Shown in pieces: positions 8,654-16,340 of a stretch of 64,000 nucleotides of DNA. The DNA lies in assembly GCA_021781455.1 (NCBI GenBank), contig JAJXWV010000047.1:186001-250000 (forward strand), in the 5' to 3' direction. The notes under the pieces were generated by a model that saw only the letters and a program-made list of their open reading frames with translations, did no database searches and was not told the DNA's origin. Both the position numbers and the translations under genes were made by a program. Position 1 is the first letter of the stretch. Each line of letters begins with the position of its first letter. The DNA comes from Acidobacteriota bacterium. Its GTDB lineage: Bacteria > Acidobacteriota > Thermoanaerobaculia > Gp7-AA8.

Positions 8654-9904
8654 TCACACCTTCACGACGATGTTGCGCTTGTAGAGGACCCACAGGATCC
8701 CGTACCAGAAGGCCACGAAGCAGAGGGCCCACAGAAGCGAGGCGAACTTGTCGGTGAAGTAAGGCTGAAAAGCCACGCGGTACGTCCACGCCTGCAGCGG
8801 GATTCTCTCGCCCTGGTAGCTCACGTGAATCAGCGAATAGATGAGTCGCGCCATCAGGCCCGACCCGGCGAACGCGATCAGCGGGTTGAGCCCGTACACC
8901 GCGAACGGCTGGGTCCAGCCGCGCACGTGATAGACGTCGATCAACCAGAGGCAGGTCGCCAGCGCCACGCACGCGAAGCCCGCCGTGAAGAGCACGAACG
9001 AGCTGGTCCAGAGATTCTTGTTGATCGGAAATTGCCAATGCCAGAGCTCGGCGGCTACCATGGCCAGGCACCCGCCTCCGAACAGGCCGGCCACGCGCTC
9101 GATCAGCGGCTTGTCCTTGCGGGTGATCCACTGTCCCGCGAGGATGCCGAGCAGCGCCGTGGCCACTGCCGGAATCGTCGACAGCGGCCCCTCGGGATCC
9201 CAGCGCTTGGTCTCGGCCCAGGTGTGGTTGGTTCCGAGGATCAGGCGGTCGCTCCAGGCGGCGAGAGTCTTGTCCGGAACCGTCTGCACGAAGGCGCCGA
9301 TCGTCCCGGTGCCGGGCACCGGCACGAGCATCATGATCATCCAGTAGCCGAGCAGGATCGAGACCGCCGTGATGATGATCTGTTTGCGGGTGGCGCGAAG
9401 CGAGACCAGTCCCGCCACGAGATAGACGATGCCGATGCGCTGCAGCACGCCGAGGTAGCGCAGGTGCTCGTATCGATAGGCGAACCGCTGCAGGAACGAC
9501 GGATCGGGATTGCCGGCGATCTTCCCCCACCAGAAGAACGGGAAGGCGTTGAGCGCGAGGCCGATGAAGAAAATCATCAGGCCGCGGCGAATGACCTTCT
9601 TCACGAGATCGCGCTGCGCGGCGCCGCTGGCCTTGCGGGTGCCGAGGGACAGATGCGTGGTGATCCCGACGATGAAAAGGAAGAACGGGAAGATCAGGTC
9701 AGTGGGTGTCCAGCCGTTCCACGGCGCGTGCTCGAGCGGCGGGTAAATCGCGCTCCACGAGCCGGGATCGTTGACGAGCAGCATTCCGGCGATGGTCGCT
9801 CCCCGGAAGACGTCCAGGGCCAGAAGACGCTCCATCGGCAACGGCGCAACGGTGCTGGTGACGGCGGGCTCTGCCTCGGTTTTGGCCAGTTCGGCGACGG
9901 ACAT
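8654..9904 (-). CDS. NagX-like heparan-alpha-glucosaminide N-acetyltransferase family membrane protein
   Basis: 416-aa polytopic inner-membrane protein with about ten hydrophobic segments. The opening RLLALDVFRGATIAGMLLVN and DLIFPFFLFIVG are hallmarks of the DUF5009/NagX group related to the lysosomal HGSNAT acetyltransferase. The group is thought to transfer acyl groups across the membrane to amino sugars. With the PIG-L deacetylase and secreted transglutaminase nearby, it may belong to a surface-glycan or peptidoglycan modification set; that link is inference from proximity only. The Shine-Dalgarno sequence is weak. Confidence 0.8.
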   Translation of the reverse strand: MSVAELAKTEAEPAVTSTVAPLPMERLLALDVFRGATIAGMLLVNDPGSWSAIYPPLEHAPWNGWTPTDLIFPFFLFIVGITTHLSLGTRKASGAAQRDLVKKVIRRGLMIFFIGLALNAFPFFWWGKIAGNPDPSFLQRFAYRYEHLRYLGVLQRIGIVYLVAGLVSLRATRKQIIITAVSILLGYWMIMMLVPVPGTGTIGAFVQTVPDKTLAAWSDRLILGTNHTWAETKRWDPEGPLSTIPAVATALLGILAGQWITRKDKPLIERVAGLFGGGCLAMVAAELWHWQFPINKNLWTSSFVLFTAGFACVALATCLWLIDVYHVRGWTQPFAVYGLNPLIAFAGSGLMARLIYSLIHVSYQGERIPLQAWTYRVAFQPYFTDKFASLLWALCFVAFWYGILWVLYKRNIVVKV

Positions 9905-9952
9905 CCAAAGAGACTACGCCGAAATCTTAAATTGAAAACCAAAAACCGCCCT

Positions 9953-10036
9953 CGTGTGGGACAGGCTTTCTAGCCTGTCCATGGCGGGCTGGAAAGCCCG
10001 CCCCCACGAGGACAGGCTAGAAAGCCTGTCCCACAC
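9953..10036. repeat. Family G palindrome, copy 2
   Basis: GTGGGACAGGCTTTCTAGCC, then GGCGGGCTGGAAAGCCCGCC, then GACAGGCTAGAAAGCCTGTC: a three-part palindrome with nested stems that begins 7 nt beyond the stop of the MerR-TPR gene and fills the gap to the acyltransferase gene. Confidence 0.88.
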
Positions 10037-10043
10037 GAGGAGC

Positions 10044-10871
10044 TCAGTTCGTTGCCAGCACCTTGTAGGCCTTCAAATGCCGCACGGCTCCGGCTTTGTC
10101 GCCGCGGCGCTCGAACAGGCCGGCGAGGTTGAAGTGCGCGTCGGCGTTGTCGGGGTCGAGCTCGAGGGCGCGCTGGTAGGCGGCGATGGCATCGCGTAGC
10201 CGCCCGAGGTCCTCCAGGGCAACGCCGAGGTTGAACACGGCCACGGCATGACGCGGCTCGACCCTCAGCGCAGCCCGGTAATGCTCCTCGGCGGCCGCGG
10301 GAGCGCGGCGCTCATGCAGGAGCCGGCCGAGGTTGACGTGCGCATCGGCGTGGTCGGGGTCCGCCTTCAGGATTCGTTCATAGACTTCGATGGCGTCGTC
10401 GACGGAGGTCATCTCGAGCTCACAGGCGAGCGCGTACCAGTCGTCGACGGACATTGCCTCGGCGCGGCTCCGGGCCTCTTCCGCCGCGCGGCGCGCGAAC
10501 GGAGCCGTTTTCGCGACCACGTCGGCAACCGCAAAGTCGAACAGCGCCTGTCCCGACTCGGGGTTCCAGACGGCATCGCCGTCGCGCACCACCACGCGCT
10601 CGCCGTCAGCAGCGATGCGCACACCGGTCAGCGAGCGCCCCTGCGGCAGCTGCACGCGCAAGCGCTCCAGGACGCGCTTCACTTTTCGCGACGGGATCTT
10701 CGCCGCCGAGAGCTCTCCCGCCGTGCGGAGGAGGATCAGGTCGCGGAAGCCGAACCGCAGCTCGCCGCGGCGGCCGCGCTCAGGCTCGAGGAATCCCTTG
10801 CTGGCGTACGACCGGATCCGCCCAGGCGAAAGCCCGAGCATGGCCGCGACCTCGCGGAGGGAGTAGGACAT
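10044..10871 (-). CDS. MerR-type HTH / tetratricopeptide repeat protein
   Basis: 275 aa from the ATG at 10871. An upstream in-frame ATG at 10967 would add 32 residues encoded by the heptamer array and is rejected. Residues 1-70 form a MerR-like winged helix (MSYSLREVAAMLGLSPGRIRSYASKGFLEP). Residues about 165-270 hold three or four TPRs, for example ADAHVNLGRLLHERRAPAAAEEHYRAALRVEP. No cysteine-based metal-sensing site or B12 domain is visible. The combination suggests a DNA-binding adaptor that senses by protein contact; the target is unknown. Family G repeat DNA follows the stop. Confidence 0.8.
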   Translation of the reverse strand: MSYSLREVAAMLGLSPGRIRSYASKGFLEPERGRRGELRFGFRDLILLRTAGELSAAKIPSRKVKRVLERLRVQLPQGRSLTGVRIAADGERVVVRDGDAVWNPESGQALFDFAVADVVAKTAPFARRAAEEARSRAEAMSVDDWYALACELEMTSVDDAIEVYERILKADPDHADAHVNLGRLLHERRAPAAAEEHYRAALRVEPRHAVAVFNLGVALEDLGRLRDAIAAYQRALELDPDNADAHFNLAGLFERRGDKAGAVRHLKAYKVLATN

Positions 10872-10906
10872 GCCGGAAATTGTAGTCGGTCGGTTCGGGC
10901 CCGGGG

Positions 10907-11013
10907 CGAATTGAGAATTGAAAATTGAAAATTGAAAATTGAAAATTGAAAATGGCGTGTCTTTCAATTTTCAATTTTCAATTCTCCATTCTCCATTCTC
11001 CATTCTCCATTCC
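10907..11013. repeat. Heptamer inverted array (unit ATTGAAA / ATTCTCC)
   Basis: About six tandem ATTGAAA-type heptamers (10909-10952), an 8-10 nt loop, then reverse-complement TTTCAAT units grading into four ATTCTCC heptamers. On the minus strand the array begins 5-6 nt after the Ku stop codon. Confidence 0.95.
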
Positions 11014-11017
11014 CGTC

Positions 11018-11908
11018 CTACCGCGCCCTCGATTTCGCCGCAACCACTTTCCGAGCCGCCTGCTTTGCCGGTTTGCGCTTGGCCTCGGCCTTGATCGGCA
11101 TCTTGGCGACCCTAGCCGCACGCGGTGCCGTGTTGCGCGATGCGCCGAGGCTCGCTTTCAGCGCTTCCATCAGATCGATGACCTGAGCCCGCGGTTCCTG
11201 AGTGAGATCCGAAGTGATTTCCTGGCCGCCGTCGACCTTCTTCTGGATGAGCTCGCGAATCCGGTCCGACACTTCGTCCCGGTACTGCTCGGGATGGAAC
11301 TCGTCCGCCGCGCCCATCTCGGCGAGCTGGATCGCCATCTTCAGCTCGTTTTCCTTCACCTGAGCCTCGCCGATGTCGAGGTCGTTCATGGAGCGAACTT
11401 CGTTGGCGTAGTAGAGCTGCTGCATCACCAGGCCCTTGCCCAGCGGCCGCAGGATGACGAGGTAGCCCTTGCCGCGCGCTGCATACTTCGCCAGCGCCCA
11501 GCGCCCCGTCTGCTCGAGCGCTTTGGCCAGGAGCGTGTAGGCGCGATCGGCGCCGCGGTCGGGCGCAAGGTAGTAAGCCTTCGAGAAGTAGATCGGGTCG
11601 ATCGTCTCGCGCGGCACGAACTCGCTGATCTCGATCGACTGGGTGGACTTCTCCTCCAGCGTCTTCAGCTCCTCTTCGGAAAAGAGGACGTACTGTCCTT
11701 TCGAGAACTCGTAGCCCTTGACCACTTCGCTGCGGTCGATGGTGCGCTCGTCCTTCGGGCAGAAGAGCTGCTGCTGGATGCGGTTCCCGCAGTCCTTGTG
11801 CAGCATGTTGAAGCTGATCCGCTCCGACGACTCGGCGGCGGAAAAGAGTTTCACCGGAATGGCGACGAGACCGAACGCGATCTGTCCGGTAGCAATGGCT
11901 CTGGGCAT
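11018..11908 (-). CDS. ku: Non-homologous end-joining protein Ku
   Basis: 296-aa bacterial Ku, the homodimeric ring that binds DNA double-strand ends and recruits LigD. It starts MPRAIATGQIAFGLVAIPVKLFSA, the typical opening, and keeps the conserved CPKDERTIDRSEVVKGYEF region and the bridge segment ILRPLGKGLVMQQLYY. The C-terminal 50 residues are Lys/Ala/Arg-rich, as in Ku proteins with a DNA-binding tail. GTGAGGAC precedes the ATG. No ligD is in the window. The alkyltransferase-like repair gene lies nearby in the opposite orientation. Confidence 0.95.
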   Translation of the reverse strand: MPRAIATGQIAFGLVAIPVKLFSAAESSERISFNMLHKDCGNRIQQQLFCPKDERTIDRSEVVKGYEFSKGQYVLFSEEELKTLEEKSTQSIEISEFVPRETIDPIYFSKAYYLAPDRGADRAYTLLAKALEQTGRWALAKYAARGKGYLVILRPLGKGLVMQQLYYANEVRSMNDLDIGEAQVKENELKMAIQLAEMGAADEFHPEQYRDEVSDRIRELIQKKVDGGQEITSDLTQEPRAQVIDLMEALKASLGASRNTAPRAARVAKMPIKAEAKRKPAKQAARKVVAAKSRAR

Positions 11909-12017
11909 GTCCTCACCTCAAGTGCGATGGTAAACGAGGGCTGGGCACCGTCTGTTCCGTATCGGGGTGACCGAATATTGTGCAGTCAAGCAGTGACGAA
12001 CGCAACCACAGGGCCTT

Positions 12018-12216
12018 TGTCGAGGCGGCGGAGCCGCCGACAGAAATCAGCGGCGGCCGTCAGGCCGCCGTCCGATCGGCCCGGCCCAGTCCGAACGCGC
12101 GACAGATCCCCGGTCGATCTTCCCCGGCCTTCTGTCGGGCACCTCGTGCCCTCGTAGGCTGACGCGATCGCTTGCTCCGGCGGCCTGACGGCCGCCGCTA
12201 AATTCTTACGGCGGCT
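12018..12216. repeat. MITE-like element (family K), copy 1
   Basis: Core 12046-12206: terminal inverted repeats CAGCGGCGGCCGTCAGGCCG and CGGCCTGACGGCCGCCGCTA around an interior containing the hairpin GGGCACCTCGTGCCC. The right two thirds match 63653-63790 in reverse complement. A smaller outer palindrome (GGCGGCGGAGCCGCC) adjoins it. No coding capacity. It sits between ku and the ATL gene. Confidence 0.88.
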
Positions 12217-12289
12217 ACGCCTCCTTGAATCTCGCCGCTCCACGGCTGGGTTGCCCTCTTCGAAATTTCCCCGGACCCACTGAATATCC

Positions 12290-12424
12290 TGAAGAACCTC
12301 AATTCAGGATTCTGCGTTCTATTCGATTTCTGAATTCATTCATTCTGAATTCGGCAATTCAGAATGAAGAATGCAAAATGGTGAAAATGAATTCAGAACG
12401 CAGAATTCAGAATGAAGAATCGAA
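12290..12424. repeat. Heptamer-like array (GAATTCA / AGAATGA units)
   Basis: AT-rich stretch of degenerate 7-bp units (TTCAGGATTCTGCGTTC, TGAATTCATTCATTCTGAAT, AGAATGAAGAATGC, CAGAACGCAGAATTCAGAAT) with inverted symmetry. It overlaps the presumed 5' end of the ATL gene. Confidence 0.75.
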
Positions 12425-12824
12425 ACAACGGCGGGAGCAGCCGGATGCACTTCCCCGCTGGGAACGCTTCTACGCCGCGGTCCGGCGCGTGCCGCGCGGG
12501 CGCGTGGCCACCTACGGCCAGATTGCGGAGCTCGCCGGTTTGGACGGGCATGCCCGCCAGGTCGGCTACGCGCTGCACGCCCTTCCCTCCCGATCCGGCG
12601 TCCCGTGGCACCGCGTCGTCAACGCCCGTGGTGAATTGAGCGCGCGATCGAGCGGCGATTCCCACGAGCTGCAGCGGCACCTGCTCGAGGCGGAGGGAAT
12701 CGCGTTCGATGCGCGAGGAAGGATCGATCTGGAGCGGTTTCGGTGGAAGGGCCGTTCGCCGCTCTCACAAAAAAACAGCCGGCCGCAGAAAGCGCAGCCG
12801 GCTGCAAGAGACGACCTGCCATGA
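12378..12824 (+). CDS. Alkyltransferase-like protein (ATL; MGMT fold without the acceptor cysteine)
   Basis: 148 aa from the ATG at 12378; the first ~20 residues are encoded by repeat DNA, so the true start is uncertain. The conserved core begins at RFYAAVRRVPRGRVATYGQIAELAG. The alkyl-acceptor motif PCHR of O6-methylguanine methyltransferases is PWHR here (P76-R79), which defines ATLs: they bind and flip O6-alkylguanine but cannot repair it, and hand the lesion to nucleotide excision repair. The C-terminus (after ERFRW) reads through the terminator of the convergent gene and is probably non-functional. It is close to ku, giving a small DNA-damage cluster. Confidence 0.85.
   Translation: MVKMNSERRIQNEESKQRREQPDALPRWERFYAAVRRVPRGRVATYGQIAELAGLDGHARQVGYALHALPSRSGVPWHRVVNARGELSARSSGDSHELQRHLLEAEGIAFDARGRIDLERFRWKGRSPLSQKNSRPQKAQPAARDDLP
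12770..12814 (-). terminator. Rho-independent terminator
   Basis: Read on the minus strand: CAGCCGGCTGCGC, loop, GCGGCCGGCTG, then TTTTTTT. It follows the truncated protease gene and is the only hairpin plus T-tract terminator noticed in the window. Confidence 0.88.
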
Positions 12825-12825
12825 C

Positions 12826-13662
12826 TTATGGGATCACGGGCGCCGGCGGCACCGTCACCTTCTTCGGCGGGTTCTTCGCCAGCTCATCCATCAGCACCTT
12901 GACACCCATCTCCAGCGACGGGTCGTGGCCGGCGGCGACGAGATCGGGGCGGTCGACCACCTCGATGTCCGGCGACACGCCCGTCCCTTCCACCGCCCAC
13001 ATGCCGTGGGTATCGAGAAAGCGGAACTGCGGAGCGGAGATGCCTCCACCGCCCATGAGCGACGGGTTGCCGGAGATGCCGATCAGCCCACCCCAGGTGC
13101 GCGTCCCGATCAGCTTGCCGATGCCGCGTTCTCGGAAGTAGTACGGCAGCGCGTCGCCGCCGGATGACGAGAAGCCGTTGATGAGCATCACCTTCGGCCC
13201 GGCGTTCGCGTAGGCCGGGGTCTGGGAAGGCTTCTCGCCGCGGCGGACCCAGTAGTTGAGGATCGGCCGGTCGAGCAGCTCGATCATCCGGTCGGGGATG
13301 AACCCACCGCCGTTGTAGCGGTCGTCGATGATCAGCGCGTCCTTGTCGACCTGCGGGTAGAAGTACTTGAACAGCTCCTGGTTGCCCTCGTTCGCCGGGT
13401 CGGGGAGGTGGATGTAGCCGATGCGGCCGCCGGAGAGCTTGTCGACCAGGGCGCGCCGCGAGTCGACCCAGTCGAGATAGCGGAGGTCGGTCTCCTTCGC
13501 GGTCGCCCTGACCTTCTCCTCGTGGGCACCGGCCAGCTCGGGCTTCGAGTTGAGGAGCAGCGTCACGATGCGGTTGGCCTTGTTCTCCAGCAGGCGGTAG
13601 AAGTTGTCCACGCCCTTCGTGGTGGCGCCGTCGACGGCCAGGATGTAGGACTCAGGACTCAG
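12826..13662 (-). pseudogene. Tricorn-type S41 protease, C-terminal fragment (5' truncated)
   Basis: About 278 codons encoding the end of a tricorn-protease homologue: the PDZ tail (YILAVDGATTKGVDNFYRLL), the S41 domain with the nucleophile region INGFSSSGGDALPYYF, and the terminal GHDPSLEMGVKVLMDEL. Full-length homologues have about 1,050-1,100 residues with two N-terminal beta-propellers. Here the frame begins inside a CTGAGTC heptamer array, which supplies an in-frame TGA six codons upstream of YILAVD. No start codon with a ribosome binding site exists; the GTG of VDNFYRLL is internal to the PDZ domain. Its terminator is intact. Either recombination or an assembly join at the repeat removed the 5' three quarters. 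Confidence 0.85.
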
Positions 13663-13670
13663 GACTCAGG
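13648..13670. repeat. CTGAGTC heptamer array at a gene breakpoint
   Basis: Three tandem ACTCAGG units (plus-strand sense) at exactly the point where the protease homology ends, about 33 bp upstream of the ClC start codon. Unlike most arrays here, it has no inverted partner. Confidence 0.9.
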
Positions 13671-13702
13671 TAACCTGTTCCCCGACAACTTGATATCCAT
13701 CG

Positions 13703-15493
13703 ATGTCGCTCACGCAATTGCCCCCGCCGCCTGATGCAACAGCCGCCAGCCCGGCCGCGCCGGGGCTGCTCAGCCGCCTCGTTTCCTACATCCGGTTTCT
13801 CGCCCAACGCTTTTTTCTCCTCACCCTGATTCTCATCGGCGCGTCCTGCGGCGTTCTCGCGGTCCTCTTCCACCAGTATGTCGAGCTGGCACGGCATTAC
13901 CTGATCGGGCGCGCGCTCGAGCAGCACGGGGTGGCGCACGTGATCTTCGTCGTGGCCACGCCGACGATCCTCTTCTCCGCCCTGGCCTGGGCGATTCGCC
14001 GCTTTGCTCCGCGGGCCGTCGGCGCCAATCTGGCCCGGGTGCGCATGGCCTACAACCAGGATCCATCGCTTCTCGGCCCGCGCGCCGTCGGCGCCACGCT
14101 GATTGCCACGCCGCTCTCCCTCGGAGCCGGCGCGCCGCTCGGTCCGGAGGGACCGATCACGGTCATCACGGCGGGGTTTTCCGCCGCCATTGCCAGGGTG
14201 CTCAAACTTCCGCGGAAGATCGTGCGCGGCATGATCCCGATCGGCGTGGCCGCCGGGATCTCCGCGATTTTCAACACGCCGATTACAGGCGTCGTCTTCG
14301 CGCTGGAGGAGATCCTCGGCACTGCCGAGCGCGGCATCCTGGGCGGTGTCCTGGTCGGCTCCGTGGCCGCCGCCGTCGTCGAACGAATGCTTCTCGGCGG
14401 CCGTCCGACGCTTTCCGCGCCATTCTCGTCGTGGAGCGATCCGCGCGAGCTGATCGGGTTCGCGATCGTTGGCGTCGTCGCTGGCGTGGCTTCCGGATTC
14501 GCGATCGCCGTGGCGCACCGTCTGAAGCGGCGCTGGGCCGCGGTGATGCCGTCGATCGTGCTGCGCGCCGCGCTGGCCGGCCTGCTGATCGGCGCTGCCG
14601 GCCTCCTCGCTCCGGAGATCCTCGGCGTCGGCTACGACTCGGTCTCGTTCTGGCTGAACGGCGGGTCGGGCGCCTACACGACGGGGCTGGCCTTCCTGGT
14701 CAAGATCGTCGCGTTCGTGATCGCCATCAGCGGCGGCATCATCGGCGGGACGTTCGCACCGTCGCTGTTCATCGGCACGGCACTCGGCGCGGCGATCGGC
14801 CACGGCGCGCAGGACATCTTCCCGAATGCCGGGATCGACCCGAAGGCCTACGCCATTCTCGGCATGGGCACGTTCTTCGCCGGTCTGCTGCGCAGCCCGA
14901 TCGCGGCGGTGCTGATCGTGGTGGAGCTGACACGCGACTACGAGCTGATCGTGCCGCTGATGCTGGGTGTGTCGCTGGCGGTGGCGATCTCGCGACGCAT
15001 CTCGCCGCTGTCGATCGTCGAGCAGCAGATGGTCGATGAAGGGTGGATCGAGGAGCACAAAGCGGCGGATCCCCTGGCCCACGTGCTCGCGTCCGAGACC
15101 ATGGTGCCGAACGCGGTGACCTTGCCGATCGACGCCACGCTCATCGACGCCACCCGCAAGGTGGCCGGGACGCGCCATCGTTTCTATCCGGTCGTGGATG
15201 GCGAAGGGAGGCTGGCGGGAGTGGTGACGCGCGAGGCCATCGACGCAGCGGCGGTGGCGGGCCGTCTTGACGAGTTGGTACGCGACCTCGTGGAACAGCC
15301 GAAGCTCGTGGCCCGCGACACCGACCTCGTGGTCGACCTCGTCAAGCAGATGCAGATCCGAAGCGTGGACCGGTGTCCGGTCGTCGATGCCGCACAGCGC
15401 GTCGTCGGATTCCTCAGCCCGTCGGATCTCCTCCGCGCGCGCATCGCGCATTCGACGGAGACGCAGGACGAAGCGTTCGAGTTCTTCGAATGA
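13703..15493 (+). CDS. ClC-family chloride/proton antiporter with C-terminal CBS pair
   Basis: 596 aa. Residues about 30-440 form the ClC membrane domain: GAGAPLGPEGP carries the gating glutamate (PxEGP), FNTPITGVVFALEEI carries the second glutamate position associated with H+-coupled exchangers, and GGIIGGTFAPSLFIG is the GxFxP filter segment. Two CBS domains follow (about 450-580), usually nucleotide-sensing. It probably exchanges Cl- or another anion for H+ in the inner membrane. The stop overlaps the next ATG (ATGA), linking it to the oxyanion-binding lipoprotein, so the anion may not be chloride; that is inference. Confidence 0.9.
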   Translation: MSLTQLPPPPDATAASPAAPGLLSRLVSYIRFLAQRFFLLTLILIGASCGVLAVLFHQYVELARHYLIGRALEQHGVAHVIFVVATPTILFSALAWAIRRFAPRAVGANLARVRMAYNQDPSLLGPRAVGATLIATPLSLGAGAPLGPEGPITVITAGFSAAIARVLKLPRKIVRGMIPIGVAAGISAIFNTPITGVVFALEEILGTAERGILGGVLVGSVAAAVVERMLLGGRPTLSAPFSSWSDPRELIGFAIVGVVAGVASGFAIAVAHRLKRRWAAVMPSIVLRAALAGLLIGAAGLLAPEILGVGYDSVSFWLNGGSGAYTTGLAFLVKIVAFVIAISGGIIGGTFAPSLFIGTALGAAIGHGAQDIFPNAGIDPKAYAILGMGTFFAGLLRSPIAAVLIVVELTRDYELIVPLMLGVSLAVAISRRISPLSIVEQQMVDEGWIEEHKAADPLAHVLASETMVPNAVTLPIDATLIDATRKVAGTRHRFYPVVDGEGRLAGVVTREAIDAAAVAGRLDELVRDLVEQPKLVARDTDLVVDLVKQMQIRSVDRCPVVDAAQRVVGFLSPSDLLRARIAHSTETQDEAFEFFE

Positions 15494-16290
15494 AAACCAA
15501 GGCGCTGGCAATCATCATCACGGCCGCCATGCTCTCGGCGTGCAGGCACCCGGCCGCCGAGCAGAAGCCGGTCACGATCGCCGCATCGACCGAAGTTGCC
15601 GCGACGGGGCTCCCGCAGCTCCTGCTGAAGCGGTTCGTCGGCGAGACGCACGTGAAGGCCACGTTCATTGCGGCCAGCGACGAGGCGCTGGAGAGTGCGG
15701 CACGCAGCGGGAAGATCGACGTGGCGATCGTCAACTCGCCCGCGGTGGTCGCCGCATTCCGGCACTCAAACCTGGTGAAGCTCGGCAGCGTCTTCGCGTA
15801 CGACGACTACATCATCGCCGGTCCGCGGAAGGACCCGGCCAGGGCACGATCAGCGAAAACGGCGGCCGAGGCATTCCGGAGGATCGTCAGGAGCCGACAC
15901 CGGTTCTGTTCGCCCGCCGACGTGCAGGGACTGCGCGAACGCGAGAACCAGGTCTGGAGCCTCGCGAAGATCAATCCGAAGAAGGCCCGATACGTGCTCT
16001 GCCACGGCACGGCGGCGGCCGCGCTGGATGAGGCCAACCGGCTCGACGCATACACGATCACCGACCGCGCCACGATCGCAACCGTCAAGGCCAGTCGCCT
16101 CGAGCCGCTCCTCGAAGGCGTACCGATGCTGCACAACGACTACACCGCCGTCCTGCTCACCGCTCCGGAAAAGAACCGCAACGCCGAGTGGTTCATGCAG
16201 TGGCTGATGTCGTATCGGGGACGCGACGCAGTGGAGGACTACCGGTTCGATGGCGGGAGACGGTTCTTTCTGGCGGAACAGCGGTTTTAG
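15490..16290 (+). CDS. Substrate-binding lipoprotein, TupA/ModA-like
   Basis: 266 aa from the ATG that overlaps the ClC stop. The lipobox is AAMLSAC. The mature part reads like a tungstate- or molybdate-type periplasmic binding protein: VTIAASTEVAATGLPQLLLKRF, SGKIDVAIVNSP, and GPRKDPARARSAKTAAEAFRRI, the last similar to the GPxxDPAGI segment of TupA. No permease or ATPase gene follows, which is unusual for an ABC binding protein. Coupling to the ClC gene suggests a shared role in anion handling. The stop TAG abuts a heptamer array. Confidence 0.7.
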   Translation: MKTKALAIIITAAMLSACRHPAAEQKPVTIAASTEVAATGLPQLLLKRFVGETHVKATFIAASDEALESAARSGKIDVAIVNSPAVVAAFRHSNLVKLGSVFAYDDYIIAGPRKDPARARSAKTAAEAFRRIVRSRHRFCSPADVQGLRERENQVWSLAKINPKKARYVLCHGTAAAALDEANRLDAYTITDRATIATVKASRLEPLLEGVPMLHNDYTAVLLTAPEKNRNAEWFMQWLMSYRGRDAVEDYRFDGGRRFFLAEQRF

Positions 16291-16340
16291 TCCTGAGTGC
16301 TGAGTCCTGAGTCCTGAGTTGGGCCACTCAGGACTCCTCA
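16291..16340. repeat. CTGAGTN heptamer inverted array between convergent genes
   Basis: TCCTGAGTGCTGAGTCCTGA and following units, a TGGGCC loop, then ACTCAGGACTCCTCAG. It starts immediately after the TAG of the lipoprotein gene; on the minus strand its TGA is the stop codon of the aldehyde dehydrogenase gene (16338-16340). Likely a shared 3' hairpin. Confidence 0.93.

Noticed and set aside
10872..10967. N-terminal extensions of several proteins starting at upstream ATGs (also 24684-24737, 26866-26961, 43037 upstream and 63126-63239)
   Set aside because: The extra residues are translated repeat arrays, and the downstream starts fit domain boundaries or ribosome binding sites better.
13652..15511. 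A 619-codon open frame antisense to the ClC gene, and similar long frames such as 56718-59153 (+) opposite dnaE and 2606-4429 (+) opposite rocA
   Set aside because: Composition is Arg/Asp/His/Ala-rich as expected from third-position GC on the opposite strand; no domain, signal sequence or ribosome binding site; the sense genes are unmistakable.
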